Positions 33,511 through 45,650 of a stretch of DNA of 64,000 nucleotides are shown one piece after another. The notes beneath the pieces are model-generated. The model was not told where the DNA came from. It did no database searches and saw only the letters and a list, made by a program, of their open reading frames with translations. Each line of letters starts with the position of its first letter. Positions within the stretch are counted from its first letter, which is position 1. A program made the position numbers and the translations under genes. Source of the stretch: Poa pratensis (taxonomy: Eukaryota > Streptophyta > Magnoliopsida > Poales > Poaceae); contig CAMZMU010000069.1 of NCBI GenBank assembly GCA_947311845.1, forward strand, positions 9,417,875 to 9,481,874. Reading direction: 5' to 3'.

Positions 33511-33569
33511 GCATAGCTCTATTTATAAGCTCACCAGGGAGTCATACTGCTCGCTGCAATTCATTCATC

Positions 33570-36152
33570 ATGGGTAAACCTCGTGATGATAAGGTTCGCA
33601 TATTGCCATCCACTACAAGGAGAGGTACAACTCTGAACACTTCTGCTGCTCTTGATTCACCGTCTGTTATAAGTCAACTTGTCACACCACCACATGCACA
33701 TGCTTCACGTGCTGCTACTTCTGCTGAATCTGAGAATGTTTCTGATGAATTTGATGATGCTTCTACTGTGCTTGATGAAAGAGGTTCACTAGGTCCTTTT
33801 CTAGATGCTACAATTGCTAAATCTAAACAACTTGAAAATACTGAAACACCTAATGAAACTCCTGTTACACCTGCTTATTCACCTGAAACGAGAGAAACTA
33901 CTAGTGATGATCTTGAGGAAACTTATGTTGAACTTGATGATGACTTTATTGATGAATGCATGAATTGTGATACCTCTAAAGATGTTAATGCTATTAAAAA
34001 TCTTCTTCAAAGACGTGCTGTCAACTATAAACTTTCTCCTGATGCTAAATTCGCTACATCTCCCATAAATATAAAAGATAAAGATTATGATTTCTCTGTG
34101 GACTTGTCTTTTATAACTATTGCTGAGAAAGAACCTTTTCGAGGAACTGAAAATGAAAGTGCTGTAGAACATATGAACACTCTCTCTACTCTGAGTAGTT
34201 TGTTTTCTGATGATATTAAGAAACGCAGTTACTTTGTTACTAAAATTTTCCCTTTCTCATTGAAAGATGAAGCTAAAACTTGGTTTAATGATTTATCTCC
34301 TGGATCTATTGAGAGCCCGATGGGTTTAGTCAATGCTTTCTTTCAGAAATATTTTCCTGCTAGTGCTCAACATGCTGCTTTACAGAAAATCTTTAACTTT
34401 AAGCAAAATGAGGGAGAGAAAATGCCTGAATCTTGGGCAAGGTTTTGTTCTTTACTTAGAGCTCGGCCTGGACATCAACTAGCTAAAAATGAACTTCTTG
34501 ATATATTTTATAATGGACTAACTGTTGAATCTAGGACATACCTGGATAGTTGTGCTGGTTGTGTTTTCAGGAAAAGAACTCCAGATGAAGCCGAGGAATT
34601 ATTGGCTAAGATAAGCCAAAATCATGATGATTGGACCCTGCCTGAACCAACTCCGGTACCTACGCCGAGGAAAAGAGGAGTAATTGAATTGAATGATGAA
34701 GAAATGAGAGAAGCCAAGAAATCTCTTAAGGAGAAAGGTATTAAATCTGAAGATGTGAAAAATCTTCCACCTATAGAAGAATTGTGTAAGCCAATTCCTC
34801 ACTCATCTACAGTTGAGGTACACTCTCTCCAACGCTTTGATGATAGAGATATCCCTTATTCTAAACCTCCTGATCAATGCTTAGATGAGTTTGATAATTT
34901 CATTGTTAAGCAAAACAATTTCAATTGGAGAATAGAAAATAGCTTCATAAAGAATTCTCATGTCATTAATCATTTGCATGATGTTTTGGAAAGAACTTCT
35001 AATGATGTTAAAATACTCATTAAACATTTTCGTATGGTTCAAACTCAAATTGAGCAATTGACTAAAGTGCAAAAAGATTTGCTAGGTAATGCTTCTAGAG
35101 AAAATGATAAACATGCTTTTGGTATAGCAACTAGAGGTGGTGCTTCCACTCAGGATCCTTTGTATCCTGAGGGACATCCTAAAAGAATTGAGCAAGATTC
35201 TCAACTAGTTAATGAAACTACTACTCCTTCTAAGAAAAAGAAGAAGAAACATAAACATGTTGAGGAATCTCCTGAACCTATTAAAGACAATGAGCATGTT
35301 AATAATCCAAATAGTATATCTATCTCTGATGCTGAAACTGAGAGTGGTAATGAACATGCTAATGATAAAGATAAGAATGATGCTTCTGATAAAGAGGAAA
35401 GTGAAGAGGAACCTGAAAAGCATTCTAAAAACAAAAAGTACACTAAAGAAGATTTTCTTGCTAAGAAACATGGTAATGAAAGAGAACCTTGGGTGCAAAA
35501 ACAAATGCCTTTTCCTACTAAGAAACTCAAATCTAAGGAAGAAGAACATTATAACAAATTTTGTGAATGGATGAAACCTTTGTTTTTGCAAATTCCTTTG
35601 ACTGATGCTATTAAGTTACCTCCCTATTCAAAGTACATGAAAGATATTGTCTCTAACAAGAGAAAGATTCCTAATGAAGAGATTTCTACCATGCTTGCTA
35701 ATTATTCTTTCAATGGTAAGGTTCCAAAGAAGCTTGGAGATCCAGGTATACCAACTATTCCTTGCTCAATCAAAAATAACTATGTTAGAACTGCCTTATG
35801 TGATTTAGGTGCAGGGGTGAGTGTTATGCCTTTTTCTCTTTACAAGAGACTTTACTTGGAAAAATTGATACCAACTGATATATCTTTGCAAATGGCTGAT
35901 AAATCTACTGCTGTTCCTGTTGGTATATGTGAAGATGTTCCTGTTCAAGTGGCTAATAATTGCTTGATATTAACTGATTTTGTTGTGCTTGAAATGCCTG
36001 AAGATGATAATATGTCTATTATTCTTGGAAGACCTTTTCTTAACACTGCAGGGGCTGTTATTGATTGCAACAAAGGAAAAGTACTTTCCATGTTAATGAC
36101 AAAGAGCATACTGTTTATTTTCCCAAGAAGCTGGACAAATATTTGGAGTTAA
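33570..36152 (+). CDS. Element A gag-protease polyprotein (C-terminus frameshifted)
   Basis: The start is taken at 33570 (MGKPRDDKVRIL), the first ATG past the LTR and primer site; the frame is open further upstream only because LTR sequence happens to be open. Residues ~215-340 form a Gag core (YFVTKIFPFSLKDEAKTW ... ESWARFCSLLRARPGHQLAKNELLDIFYNGL). Residues ~550-650 are a charged, Lys/Glu-rich linker including a KKKKKKHKH run. Residues ~740-850 are a retropepsin-like domain with DLGAGVSVMPF, the D-L-G-A form usual in these plant elements, and IILGRPFLNTAGAVIDC. No CCHC zinc knuckle is seen. After ...DCNKGKV a one-base loss (about 36080-36085) shifts the frame; the expected continuation (TFHVNDKEHTVYFPKK) is in the next frame and is itself broken before 36262. 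At 860 codons it is close to full gag-pro length; no RT follows. Confidence 0.85.
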   Translation: MGKPRDDKVRILPSTTRRGTTLNTSAALDSPSVISQLVTPPHAHASRAATSAESENVSDEFDDASTVLDERGSLGPFLDATIAKSKQLENTETPNETPVTPAYSPETRETTSDDLEETYVELDDDFIDECMNCDTSKDVNAIKNLLQRRAVNYKLSPDAKFATSPINIKDKDYDFSVDLSFITIAEKEPFRGTENESAVEHMNTLSTLSSLFSDDIKKRSYFVTKIFPFSLKDEAKTWFNDLSPGSIESPMGLVNAFFQKYFPASAQHAALQKIFNFKQNEGEKMPESWARFCSLLRARPGHQLAKNELLDIFYNGLTVESRTYLDSCAGCVFRKRTPDEAEELLAKISQNHDDWTLPEPTPVPTPRKRGVIELNDEEMREAKKSLKEKGIKSEDVKNLPPIEELCKPIPHSSTVEVHSLQRFDDRDIPYSKPPDQCLDEFDNFIVKQNNFNWRIENSFIKNSHVINHLHDVLERTSNDVKILIKHFRMVQTQIEQLTKVQKDLLGNASRENDKHAFGIATRGGASTQDPLYPEGHPKRIEQDSQLVNETTTPSKKKKKKHKHVEESPEPIKDNEHVNNPNSISISDAETESGNEHANDKDKNDASDKEESEEEPEKHSKNKKYTKEDFLAKKHGNEREPWVQKQMPFPTKKLKSKEEEHYNKFCEWMKPLFLQIPLTDAIKLPPYSKYMKDIVSNKRKIPNEEISTMLANYSFNGKVPKKLGDPGIPTIPCSIKNNYVRTALCDLGAGVSVMPFSLYKRLYLEKLIPTDISLQMADKSTAVPVGICEDVPVQVANNCLILTDFVVLEMPEDDNMSIILGRPFLNTAGAVIDCNKGKVLSMLMTKSILFIFPRSWTNIWS

Positions 36153-36262
36153 TACAATTACCAATATTAAAAGTATCAAAGTGGGAAGTATTGATTGCCC
36201 TATATATGAACCTCATGAAGAACTTCAATATTTATGATTGGATCTATAGCTATACCATTTAA

Positions 36263-37056
36263 GGTAACATGATTGTTCAATGTGGTTTAATTCTTTTATG
36301 TCATATAAAATGTATTTGGTGGCAAGACTTGATCAACCTTGTTAACAAATATGTTTTACATGCATAAAATTGCTAAACAACATATTTTTTTTCTCACTTT
36401 GTTTTACCTACTGTTTTGCTACTGTAATTTGCAAAGTTAAGTAATGCTTGGTCTTTACATAAATTCATTTTGTCTAGTTTTCATTGTTTAAAGCCCAGAA
36501 AATGTCAGAAATAAAAGTTTTCAAAAAAATTCTGAAAAAATTCTACAAGTCCTAGTTTTTAAAAGGAACGTGGGAGTACCAGAGGATGACCAGGGGGACC
36601 CACCAGGCCACCACACGCCCCCACGGCGCGGTGGAGGGCAGGCCGCGCCCTGCCCTGGTGTGGGGTCCACCTGGCCCTCCACTCACTCATCTCTCTCCCA
36701 CTCCTTTCTCTCTCCCGACCAACACACCACCATTGCTCAAACTCGTGTTCTTGCTGCTCTTGCTCGAGATTTTTCGATCTACTTGCTCAGCCCATCTTTG
36801 CTGCTGAAATTTGGATCAATTGCTCTCCGGTATGTGACTCCTCCGATTATCCAAATAGAATTTTGTTTAGTTGCTTATATCTTTAGCATTTTGGTACTGT
36901 AGGTGACATGTTATTAGAGCTTGCATGCTTGTTCTTGTTTAGATTAACTAGTTTTGATGCATGTTTAGTCCTCTAGCAAGTCTCCCTAGTGTTTCCCTTG
37001 ATTAATCACTCAAAATCATTTTTTATGAGGTTTGTTTAAAATTTCAGAAAAGGAAG
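36263..37056 (+). other. Element A internal spacer with LTR-like GC-rich block
   Basis: Non-coding. At about 36565-36720 a GC-rich block (gaccagggggacccaccagg ... gccctgccctggtgtggggt) followed by a CT-rich stretch resembles the leader part of LTRs of this class and stands directly before the extra ORF. It could be an internal promoter; that is inference. Confidence 0.45.
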
Positions 37057-38219
37057 ATGGATAAACACACTTATGGAGAAATCTTTGAGAGGCAAACACC
37101 ATCCTCCTCAAGGAAACAAGGGCTTCAAGATCAAGAGGTGCACCTAGGCCATCATACAATGAGGATCTTTTGGCACCAAGAATCGGTGAAGAGGAAGATG
37201 ATGGTGTTCCTCATCCATCTATTTTTCCATGCTTTAACTTTATGAGAGATGCAGGGATTTATGATGACTTCATAAGGATGATTAACAATGTTGGCTTGAT
37301 GGAATTTATGCAGGATGAGAGGCCACAATATGCTAACCTCACTAAGATTTTTGTTGAAAGCTTTAAGTTTAATAACTCTACTTTTAACCCCACTGTTGAG
37401 TTTAAGATTTATGATCGTGCATGCAACATGGACTTGAAAAGATTTTGCAGGGTCATAGGTGTTGCTCCATCTGGGACAGCAAGGAAGATCAAATCACAGC
37501 CGCCGAGTTGTTGGATCTTTACCATGAGCTGAGCTATGATGATCACCGTAGAGTGCAGCGTGGTAAGATAAGGAACATTCAATTTCCAGCCATCAGGTAC
37601 TTCACATATTATCTTGCCACGAGTGTCTTGCTAGAGAGAACACTAGTAATATTTCTTGCTATCATCTAGCTTTTCTTGCTCATGCACTTAAAAATATAAA
37701 ACCTACAACCTTGGTGCCTTGATTGCTCGCCGCCTTGCCGCCAAAGGTCCCATCTTTGGAGGCATTATTGCTGCACGTGTTTTAGCTGATCTTGGTCTTC
37801 TTCGATCCTTCTGATGAATTGTTGATTCCGAAAGACTTGATCTTGCTGCCATGAAACTTCATGATTTTGTTACTACTAATTCATCTACTGGACATTTGAT
37901 GTATAGAGTTGTTTTTGCTAATGGACCTGAGCTAGAGGTCCGGCTTCCACAGCCTAGTTTGTTCAGTGTTTTCAGGGGTCCTCTATCATATTCGAGGGAG
38001 GATTTGGACAACCACCTCGGTGCACCGGATTTCCATTTACAGCACTACCCTGAGCACCGACAGGAGACCTTCGTGGCACCCCCTGAGGACTACACCGTGT
38101 ACTACGGTGGTGCATCCTCGAGCTTTTACCCGGACGAGGAACCCTCCTCGTCAACACTGAGGGCGCGCCTAGCTGGCGGCCATGGGGATGATTGTCTCCC
38201 ACTTAGGCCAAAAGCCTAA
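37057..38219 (+). pseudogene. Element A extra ORF (Athila ORF1-like), frameshifted
   Basis: Coding-like sequence from MDKHTYGEIFER to a stop at 38217-38219 (...DDCLPLRPKA) in several frames. The best-preserved part is 37170-37490 (FMRDAGIYDDFIRMINNVG ... FKIYDRACNMDLKRFCRVIG), then other frames carry TAAELLDLYHELSYDDHR, LIARRLAAKGPIFGG and SSTGHLMYRVVFANG. At least four frameshifts (near 37120, 37480, 37640 and 37800) break it. Position and style match the extra ORF found in Athila-type and related plant Gypsy elements, often annotated as 'putative plant transposon protein'; function unknown. Some of the frameshifts could be sequence errors. Confidence 0.6.
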
Positions 38220-38235
38220 GCTTGGGGGGAGGTAT
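38219..38235 (+). promoter_or_regulatory. Internal polypurine tract-like copy
   Basis: AGCTTGGGGGGAGGTAT directly after the stop of the extra ORF is nearly the same as the true polypurine tract before the 3' LTR (AAGCTTGGGGGGAGT). Confidence 0.65.
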
Positions 38236-40162
38236 GCCGACAAGTTCACTCATTTTATCATATTCATATCATGTCGGTACTTTGTATATCCATGTTTTAG
38301 TTTGTTTCTTTTCTTTTGTTTGTTTCTTGTATCCATTTCATTTTCGCAAAACACCAAAAGACCAAAAATATTTCCTTTATTTCTCTTGCTTTTGAATTTG
38401 TAGTGCTAGTTTACTTTATTTTTCATTTCGGTTTGTTATTCAAAAATCCAAAAAGATTTTGCTTTGTTTGCTTGTTTCTTTCTATGCTTGCTTTAATTCG
38501 AAAACCCAAAAATATTTGTTGTTCTTCTGCCGTTTTGTATAGTTGTTTCAGGAGTTCGAAAAATTTCCGTGGTTCCACTTGGGCTTGGTTATCATTTCAC
38601 ATCATTCAAGCCACACAAGTGAAAAGCAATAATGACGATCTTACGACAATTCGGATGTGGTAAAAGGCTGGTATGAACTCTATTTGTTTTTCATTTTTGT
38701 AAATATACCTACTCATGTGAACATGCTTAGCTATCATGGTAGTGGTTATGTTATTTAATGATTACTTAGTAGTTCATGTCTTCTTATGACCAGTACCAAA
38801 TTGCTAATAGCGAATAACATGTCATATAGATATTTACATGCATTGTTCTATTCGTAAAACGGTATGGCAGGATGGTATCCTCCTCTGAATAATTCACTTG
38901 ATTCGACTTGGCACATGCTCACACATGTTATGACTGAAAAATAAAGTCAATTAAGCCTTGATGATCTATTTTGCCTCAGAGTTTTAGTATCATCTTTATG
39001 CCTCCGTTAATTTTATTTTGTCGCAAGCATGATTATGACCGTTATCGCTCTCGTGGTTGTCGCTTCCCAGTCTATTGCTAGCCTTCACTTGTACTGAGCG
39101 GGAATGCTGCTCGTGCATCCAAATCCTTTAAACCAAGTTATCCCAAAGAGTCCACCAAAAATTCCTATGCATGGTATTTCAAGCCATTCCAAGTAAATTT
39201 GCATGTGCTACCTTTAAAACTTCAAAATATTTCCCTTTTTGTGTCAATGTTTACTAGCTCATGAGGAATTAGTGTGGTTATTCTTTATTCTATTTGTCAA
39301 ATGGACTTTTACACCTGGACTAGCGGCATATACATCCGCTTATCCAATAATTTTGCAAAAAGAGCTGGCAACGGGGTGCCCAGTCCCAATTAATTACAAC
39401 TTTAACCTTAATTCTCTTCACACTTTTGCCCTGATTCATCAGTAAGCAATGACAAACAGTGAAATACCTGCGTGTGTAAACCAAAGAGAAAGAGGGATGA
39501 TCTGCCTTGCTGGTAGAAATAACGTCCTTCATGGGAGCCGCTCTTAAAAGTCCGTTTGACAGGGAATACTGTTCTCACCCGCTACCATTCGTTGACAATT
39601 AACAAACACCTCTCAAAACATTTTTACCTCTGTTTTTAAAATAAAAAGCTCTAGCACGTGTTAATCCCTGCTTCCCTCTGCGAAGGGCCAATCTTTTATT
39701 TTTATGTTGAGTCACCATCCTTTCTTTGAGCACTCTTCGAGAGCATAACTGTCGTTCTTAGTGTAATGTGCTTGTCCCAGGATACGATTAATTGAGGTAT
39801 AACTATGATACTCTTATCTTTGATATTTTATATCTAGTCTTCACTTGAACTTCAGAGGTGCCTTGGCATTTATGTTTTGCCCTTCAAACAAAGGCAAGCG
39901 AGATACCACTTTGTCATATCTTTTTACGAACATTGCAATTCTTGTGGATAGATGTATGCTATGTTATTCATTCTTAGTACTTTGGTATCTTTTCATGATT
40001 TGCATAACTACTAGGTGTCATTATTTGCATGGTTCCTATTATGAATTGCTAAGTAATTGATCATATAGTAGGTATGTATACATCATATGAAGCAAATGTG
40101 TTCGTAAAAGTTTCTTTTATCGCACTCAGTTGTTAACTGAATTGCTTGAGGACAAGCAATAA
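38236..40162 (+). other. Element A 3' internal non-coding region
   Basis: About 1.9 kb of AT-rich sequence with no frame resembling RT, RNase H, integrase or envelope. T-rich tracts with 'ccaaaaatattt' phrases recur near 38.35-38.52 kb. Confidence 0.6.
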
Positions 40163-40164
40163 GC

Positions 40165-40180
40165 TAAGCTTGGGGGGAGT
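40165..40180 (+). promoter_or_regulatory. Element A polypurine tract
   Basis: TAAGCTTGGGGGGAGT immediately precedes the 3' LTR (TGATACGTCC at 40181), the site that primes plus-strand synthesis. Confidence 0.85.
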
Positions 40181-41559
40181 TGATACGTCCAAAACGTATC
40201 TACTTTTCCGAACACTTTTGCTATTGTTTTTCCTCTAATTTGTGTGATTTGAATGCAACTAACACGGACTAACGCTGTTTTCAGCAGAATTGCCTTGGTG
40301 TCTCGTTTTTGTGCAGAAAGTCAAAGTTTTAGGAAAATTCCAGAAAAATTCTATTTTTCCAGAAGACCCACGGAGCCAGAAGACGAAGCGAGAGGGTGCA
40401 CAGGGGCACCACACGCACCCAGGGCGCGGTGGGCCCTTGCCGCGCCCAGGGGTGGTGTGGCCACCCTGTGTGGCCCCCGACGCTCCCCTTTGGACTACTT
40501 AAAGCCTCTGACCTAAAAACTTCGGGGGATCGACGCTTTTTCCAGAAAACTTCCAGAGCTCCGCCGCCATCGAAAACCCTATTTCGGGGATCAGAAACTC
40601 CGTTCTGGCACCCTGCCGGGACGGGGAATTGGAGGAGATCATCGCCATCATCATCACCGCCACCTCTCCATCGACCATCCATGACTCCCCCATCCATGTG
40701 TGAGTAATTCCCCGCTGTAGGCTGAGGGGATGGTAGGGATTGGATGAGATCATTCATGTAATAGTTGTGAGATTTGTTAGGGCATGGTGCCTAGTATCCA
40801 TCGGTAGTGCTTATGTCATTGTTGCAACTTATTATGCTTAATGCTTGTCACTTAGGGCCCGAGTGCCATGATCTCAGATCTGAACATGTTATTGAATCAT
40901 GAGATAATTATTGTTTTGGATCATATCTATAAGTTGTATACACACGTCACTGTCCGGAACCCGAGGCCCCAAAGTGACAGAAATTGGGATAACCGGAGGG
41001 GATGGTTGCGACGTGAGGATCACATGTGTTCACGGAGTGTTAATGCTTTGCTCCGGTGCTTTATTAAAAGGAGCACCTTAATTACCAGTAGTTTCCCTTG
41101 AGGCCCCGCTGCAAACGGGCTGGTAGGACAAAAGATGTTGTGCAAGTTTCTCATTGCGAGCACGTACGACTAAATACGGAACACATGCTATGATTGATTA
41201 TTACTTGGATACCTTATTATTTATCTGCAATTGCCCTATGTATGACTATTTCATGAATTATCTATCCATGCACGCCCGTTCATCCATCCCTATGCCTACA
41301 GTATTTTAATCCTGCTGTCTACTGCAATTATTACTGCTGTCTTTATTTTACTGCTGCTATTATTTCACTACTGCTACTGTCATAAAACTGTTGCTACTGA
41401 TAAACTGTGTCGAGCAAGTCTACTTCCAGGTGCAGCTGAACTGACAAATCATCTGTCAAGGCTTATAAATATTCTTTGGCTCCCCTTGTGTCGAATCAAT
41501 AAATTTGGGTTTTACTTCCCTCGAAGACTGTTGCGATCCCCTATACTTGTGGGTCATCA
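40181..41559 (+). repeat. Element A 3' LTR
   Basis: Matches 32102-33481 almost base for base. Differences seen: a 2-nt insertion of A in 'cagaaaaattc', an ag/ga swap in 'gcgagagggtg', and single-base losses in 'gcgcggtggg', 'gcttatgtcat' and 'catgagataat'. Confidence 0.95.
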
Positions 41560-44500
41560 ACCTGCACTTAAAAATTGGCAAGATCCCTGTGTATAGTGCA
41601 AACCCCTGGATCGATTCATTTGCACACACAGTTTACGATGAATATCACAACAAAGTATCAATTATTACATGCGGATCCAGTACTTAGGAAAATATTCATT
41701 TCAAATTGCATAGCATGAAGCTAGCTTTGAAAAAGTAAAGCAGCGGAAAACATTATTCTTCAGTGAGTCTCCATCATCTTCATGTGCCACAGGCGAAACA
41801 TGTTGGTTGTAGACTCGAAACCCTTAACGAAAACTCACTCGTCGTCTGAACAATCTGCAACAAATAAAAATTTGCAACAGAGTGGGTCAGAACCATTAAA
41901 AATAATGGATCTGGCAAGTGACACTATGTGGACACTTAGTGGAATAACTCTAATAACCTATATGCATATTTGGCTGGTGGAGTTCAAGGCTAATTTGCAT
42001 AAAGCCAATTTTTCCTATCTCTTTATAAAACACTTTTCTTTTGTCAAAATAGGTATGGCATGAAAACCACCCCCTTGTCTATCTTTTTCAACCTTCAAAA
42101 TTTTAACTTAAGAAATTGGAATGTTGGGAGCCTCCGTTGACGTCCTTGATCAGCTGCTCAAATTGTCCGTAACCGGGGACACGGCTAAGTACTTAGTTTT
42201 AACTCTCGAGAGGTTGTGCACGTTCACCACATGACTTAACCAACCCAAACTATCCCCCACACTACATTAGTGATCGGGAAAAGGAGAAGATTAAGACGAG
42301 ACCTTTGGGTAACAGTCCCCTGTTCCTCTAGGCAGACCCATACAAGACATTCATCCCTGAGACCTGCCGGAATCAGGTTCCTAGAACTACTTAGTCAGGG
42401 CAGAGCCATTATACCAAGTGGCTGCACTGGAAGCATCTTCACTTGGAGAAAACTTGAGTCCCTTTGTTCCTGGGTGGCAATCCACAAGTGAATATCCCAT
42501 CGGGACAACACTCAACTCTCAACAGCCAATCAAGCCCAAATCCACCCAGGTGTTTATTTAACTTAGTAGAATTAAGCTTTTCAATAAAACACTTTTGCAT
42601 AGCATCAATAATTCTACTAAGTTATCATAGGATTCTAGACACAACTATTGAAAAGGAGATAGTAGTTTCAGCATAGCAATACTATCCAACACATGCATAT
42701 AAAGAAATACTCTAAGTCATGCATAGAAAATACTTAGGAAATTTATGAGGGTTGTGCCACTTGCCTTGGCAACAGGGAGAGCAGGAGTAGCAGTTGCAAA
42801 AGTCTTCGTCTCTCTCCGAAATTTCTAACACATCAAACAAGCCACAATAAACATGTAATCATACCAAAAACTTTTTAAGGAAAAATATGCATGCATGATA
42901 TGCAAAAATACTCTAAGGAAATATGACATGCATGATGTGCAAAACAACTTGAGGAACATGGACAAAATAACTTAATCAAGTTGGCTAGGTCAAGGTCATG
43001 GTTGGGCAAACTAAACTTGATATAATCAACTTAAATTGGTGGTGTGGTTGCTCCAAGTCTTCACATGTTGGTCTTCAAAGAATCTTCAACTAGCACTCTA
43101 GGGACTTAGTCATAAACACAAAAGACTTGGTCTATGTCCAAAGTGAAAGACAGAATTTAGGAAGAAGGGATAGAAGAGAGAAGGATGTAATTGGTCTTCC
43201 AAGGATCATCTTCAATCTTCCTTGTCATTCCTTCCTTGGTGTGGTAACTCCATTGCTTTTTGTAGGACTTGGTGATTTTGCTGACTTCATCATTTGGTAC
43301 TGCCACTAAGTTAAATGGAGAGGAAAGAGAAAGAAAGAAAGACTTAGGAAAAATAGGTGGTTGGTCTTCTTGAAGTTCCTCTTGATTTTTCTTCTAAGTA
43401 CTTTTATTTCTTGGAGATGCTTCTGCAGTCCGCTTTCTTGGCTAAGTACTTCATTGTCCTTCTAGCTTCATGTTGAAAATCCCAAGGATGACAAAATAAA
43501 TTTCTAAGGAAAGTACACCATTTATAAGGTGCTAAATTTTTCTAAGGAAAAATATTGGTAAAAATAACTTAACAAAATTTTCTAAGGAAAAGTTTGATCA
43601 ATTGAGATGCAAAATTTTTCTAAGTACTTCCTAATGCACCTCAACTCTTCAAAATACTCTAAGTTAAATTAGCTCGAAAATTGGTGAAGAAAATAATTTT
43701 TTAATCATTAAATAATATCAAAAATCCTCCTAAAAAGGGGATAAAACATTTAAATAGAAATTCGTAGAAAAATACTCTACAAAAATAATTTGATGATTCC
43801 CACGGCCAAGTATTAATTAAACAAAACCATAGCAAATGGATTTGCCCAAAAATAATTTTTAAAACTCAAGTTAAGTCAAATTTACTTAATCAAACAAATT
43901 TAAAATTTGAACCAATTTGAATTTGTCAAAACATAAATTTAACTGTGCCAAAAGTTTCTACATGTCATAAGCTTTCCAAAAATATAAAGTTTGCAAAATT
44001 TGGTCGAGCGAATAAAAAGTTATGATAGATCTAAACTTCAGGGTCTTTTCTGCAGAATTGCCGGTCTTCTCTGTGCTGGCGTTGACCGCTGACTTTGACT
44101 GCTGACGAGGCGTTGAGTTGGCATTGACCTTACGGTTGACTACGAATTTTGACCAGAATTTAAGTTGCTCGGATGGAAAAACAATCTATATGAAAGTTGT
44201 TGATAATTACGTGCTCTATCTAACTATCACAATTATATCATAAGTGGATGAATAGATTGGTCACAAATCGCATTATACCTTTCTGGTCCGAAACTTCGAA
44301 TGCGAATATCTCTTAGCTCGCTCAACCAAATAAGGTAGGGCTCAGGGCAAATGAAAGGTCTTGATCAGGGGAACAACTTTCGTCTTCTCGACCCGAAGAT
44401 TTGAGGTTGTTTTCTTCTTCGAAAATCGTCAAACACAATCTGTATTGTACAGAAAATTCCGTACGTCAAAACAAAAAGTGTTCAACAGGAAAGTTGTAGG

Positions 44501-45650
44501 TAGAGGTTAGATTTACCTTCTCACCGGAGGAATTTCGATTTGAAGAACCGAGCGCGAAGAGATCTAAGAAATACGACTTCAGATTTGAAGGATAGCGAGT
44601 CGAAATTCTTGCTGCACGGTTGATGAAAAGAGTTGTGGTTTCCCGGGATGGAAAGGTATTGGGGAGATCTTCAACAAAGTTTCAGGTTCCGTCACGATTC
44701 GAGATGATCTTAGTCGTCAAACCAACGAAATACGATTTCGCTGATTAGGGTTTCGGTGCAACGAAAAGGGGAACAGAGATGCCGGCAGCTACAGAGGTTT
44801 ATATAGGCCAAGGGTCGGTGGAATAGATTGGCCTCGAAGTTATGAACGCGTAGGATCAAGCGGATCCGGATTTGGAGTTATATTTGTCAAGATATTTGCG
44901 TTTAAGTGGAAAGGATTTAGAAAACTGAAAATTTTCTGAAACTACCATCGGGTTCGAACCTGGTTCGACTCGGCTGGCTCGGCTGGCTATACGCGCACGA
45001 GTTGGGCTGGGTTTTGGCCCAACTAGCTCGGCCGGCTGATTTTTTTTTGTTTTAAAATATTTTTCTTTATTCTTTTTACTGTTTTCTTCATAACTTTTGA
45101 TTTTGAAGTCCAAATCAACTCAAACCAGTTTCTAAATTTTTTGAAAAATCAAGACCTATCTTCTAGAACTTTCAAATACACTTTTCCAAAACTTTTCAAA
45201 ATTCGAATTTAAAAAAATATTGCATATTTGCTTGTTTGACACTTTTATGTCAATTAAAAAAATAGGATTTTAAATAAAATCATTTGTGGTTTAATAAAGT
45301 CAAATAAAATACCACAAATGTAAATATTCGAACATAACTTATTTTAGACATATATTTTCAATAATATAAAATAATCAAATCAAACACACAAAAAATATAA
45401 TAAAAAGGTTTGGCAATATTCTAGAAATCAAAAATATTATATAGGGCATAATAAGGCCCATTCATATTATTTTACCAAATATGTTTTCAAGTGGAAATAA
45501 TATTCCAACTTTTGAAATTTCAAATGCAAACAAGACAAGTAAAACATGAATGCATGCATGCTTTTTATTTTCAAGCAAAATACATAATAGTTTTCAAAAG
45601 TTTTAAATTTTTCTGATTTTTCAACCTTTTGAAAAACCTGGGATGTTACA
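41560..45650 (-). mobile_element. Array LTR1 (~4.1 kb)
   Basis: On the minus strand it starts TGTAACATCCCAGGTTTTTC at 45650 and runs to 41560; its last bases lie at 32089-32101, beyond element A. It is the outermost (3') LTR of the array. It differs from LTR2-LTR5 at about a dozen places in the first kilobase compared, for instance 'catgcggatcc' versus 'catgtggatcc', whereas LTR2 and LTR3 are almost identical. Short ORFs repeated in each LTR (for example 44856-45113, minus) are LTR sequence, not genes. Confidence 0.9.
44796..44809 (-). promoter_or_regulatory. Array LTR TATA box
   Basis: Minus strand GGCCTATATAAACC in the middle of the LTR. Identical copies occur at about 51129-51142 (LTR2) and 57460-57473 (LTR3); in LTR4 it falls in the assembly gap. 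Confidence 0.65.

Larger units (their letters stand above)
32102..41559 (+). mobile_element. Element A: 9.46-kb Gypsy-type retrotransposon lacking pol
   Basis: Two LTRs (32102-33481 and 40181-41559) are flanked by perfect ACCTG duplications (32097-32101 and 41560-41564). The internal 6.7 kb holds a tRNA-Asp primer site, a gag-protease frame, a broken extra ORF and a polypurine tract, but no reverse transcriptase, RNase H or integrase on either strand, so it could move only with help. The LTRs differ by a few 1-2-nt indels and one or two substitutions, pointing to a recent insertion. The tRNA-Asp primer and the extra ORF fit the Athila-like part of the Gypsy superfamily. It lies in array LTR1, so it is younger than that LTR. 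Confidence 0.9.

Noticed and set aside
33408..33569. Upstream 54-codon extension of the element A gag ORF
   Set aside because: It lies in the LTR and across the primer-binding site; the ATG at 33570 is the expected Gag start.
44856..45113. Minus-strand 85-codon ORF conserved in three LTRs
   Set aside because: Conserved only because the LTRs are nearly identical. It lies upstream of the TATA box in U3 and has no domain.
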